In this document: one piece after another, positions 23,978 to 24,493 of the stretch | Layout of the letters: every line of letters begins with the position of its first letter | How positions within the stretch are numbered: the first letter of the stretch is position 1 | From: an uncultured Acetatifactor sp. | GTDB lineage: Bacteria; Bacillota; Clostridia; Lachnospirales; Lachnospiraceae | Assembly (NCBI GenBank): GCA_910584435.1 | Contig: CAJUAP010000005.1 | Location: 69,457 to 93,949, forward strand | Length of the DNA: 24,493 nt | Direction: 5' to 3' | Notes under the pieces: model-generated | Told to the model about the DNA's origin: nothing | The model's database searches: none | Seen by the model: the letters and a program-made list of their open reading frames with translations, nothing else | Made by a program: the position numbers and the translations under genes

Positions 23978-24361
23978 ATGGTACAGCAAATATCTGATGC
24001 CGAACTTGAAATTATGAAAATCGTATGGGGGAACCCGGATGAGGTGACATTGTTCCCCTATATCATGGACGGGCTGGCGGCCAGGGGCAAGCCGTGTCAA
24101 AAGAACACCCTGATTGTGCTGCTGTCGCGGCTGATGAACAAGGGCTTTTTGAGCGCCAGGAAAGTTGGACGCCGCAACGAATATACCATACTTGTTTCGG
24201 AAACGGAATATCAGACAGCGCAGACAAAAAATTTCCTGGATAGGATTTATGAAGGGAGCGTAAAAGGGCTGGTCTCCAATTTGATTTTGGGCGACCTGCT
24301 GGCAGACGAGGAATACGAGGAATTAAAAAGTCTGCTGGAGAAAGGGAAAGGGCAGTCATGA
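23978..24361 (+). CDS. blaI: BlaI/MecI/CopY family transcriptional repressor
   Basis: The 127-residue protein is a penicillinase-repressor family regulator. In this family a dimer binds promoter dyads and is cleaved or displaced when its BlaR1 partner senses a beta-lactam. The winged helix covers about 1-75: ISDAELEIMKIVW is the opening helix, QKNTLIVLLSRLMNKGFL the recognition region, and RRNEYTILV the wing. The C-terminal dimer part ends EEYEELKSLLEKGK. The segment LVSNLILGDL (99-108) aligns with the inactivating N-F cleavage site of S. aureus MecI/BlaI, here N101-L102. It overlaps the M56 gene by 4 nt. No beta-lactamase is in the window, so the target may be another gene or the pair itself. 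Confidence 0.93.
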   Translation: MVQQISDAELEIMKIVWGNPDEVTLFPYIMDGLAARGKPCQKNTLIVLLSRLMNKGFLSARKVGRRNEYTILVSETEYQTAQTKNFLDRIYEGSVKGLVSNLILGDLLADEEYEELKSLLEKGKGQS

Positions 24362-24493
24362 ACACGGTTTTGAAAATCTTTCTGTCTATGTCCGTTTCCA
24401 GCAGCTTGCTCATTCTGGCTCTGCTCTTGGGAAAACGATTTTTGAAAGATAAAATCAGCCGGCAATGGCAGTATTACATTTGGCTGGTTGTTG
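24358..24493 (+). CDS. blaR1: BlaR1/MecR1-type M56 sensor protein, cut by window end
   Basis: Only the first 45 codons are in the window. They encode MNTVLKIFLSMSVSSSLL, a hydrophobic first helix (about 6-25), a basic loop (GKRFLKDKISRQW) and the start of a second helix (YYIWLVV). This is the usual N terminus of M56 BlaR1 proteins, membrane zinc peptidases that sense beta-lactams or envelope stress and inactivate BlaI. ATGA overlap with the repressor gene suggests translational coupling. The zinc motif and any sensor domain lie beyond the window, so the call rests on position and N-terminal pattern. Confidence 0.8.
   Translation, partial: MNTVLKIFLSMSVSSSLLILALLLGKRFLKDKISRQWQYYIWLVV

Noticed and set aside
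1..24493. Insertion sequences, tRNA, rRNA, att sites or phage genes
   Set aside because: I saw no transposase or integrase, no tRNA-like cloverleaf and no long terminal inverted repeats. The pectin module's edges carry no clear duplication.

Overview
The window looks like a chromosomal segment of a gut-type Clostridia (Firmicutes), most likely Lachnospiraceae. The grounds are strong AGGAGG ribosome binding sites, moderate GC, a Clostridia-type short SerA, a DUF1015 gene, a YfhO membrane protein and a BlaI/BlaR1 pair. The genus cannot be told from the sequence. Nearly all genes read on the + strand; one small gene (14715-14999) is on the - strand.

Layout. (1) 1-2436: serine biosynthesis, serC then serA, closed by two tandem intrinsic terminators (2471-2562). 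(2) 2563-14517: a pectin-degradation module. A perfect-consensus vegetative promoter (TTGACA-17-TATAAT) and a 5' stem-loop precede a 1585-residue secreted protein with a C-terminal PL11 rhamnogalacturonan lyase domain. A 2274-residue secreted protein follows, carrying two separate SGNH/CE12-like esterase domains. The two share a near-identical signal leader and are probably co-transcribed. Together they would cut the backbone of rhamnogalacturonan I and strip its acetyl groups outside the cell. No transporter, regulator or intracellular rhamnose/galacturonate pathway lies in the window. (3) 14518-15266: a convergent terminator, a 94-residue hypothetical protein on the - strand, and an intergenic region rich in short repeats.

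(4) 15267-19398: a DUF1015 gene (commonly next to serC-serA in Clostridia), a possible 60-codon repeat-containing ORF overlapping both neighbours by 4 nt, and glgB, whose product has an unusual 145-residue Lys/Glu/Ser-rich tail. (5) 19582-23763: mscS, a yfhO-family gene and a gene whose product's C-terminal half resembles the rhamnose mutarotase fold. These three are tightly packed as an operon, followed by a strong terminator. (6) 23909-24493: a blaI/mecI-type repressor with its own promoter and two candidate operator dyads, overlapping by 4 nt the start of a blaR1-type M56 sensor gene cut off by the window end.

Most notable: the paired rhamnogalacturonan enzymes placed between serine-pathway genes, the double-esterase architecture, the GlgB tail, the repeat-built small ORF and the mutarotase-like protein. 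I see no CRISPR array, insertion sequence, tRNA or rRNA, and nothing clearly marks a wholly new defence or mobile system.
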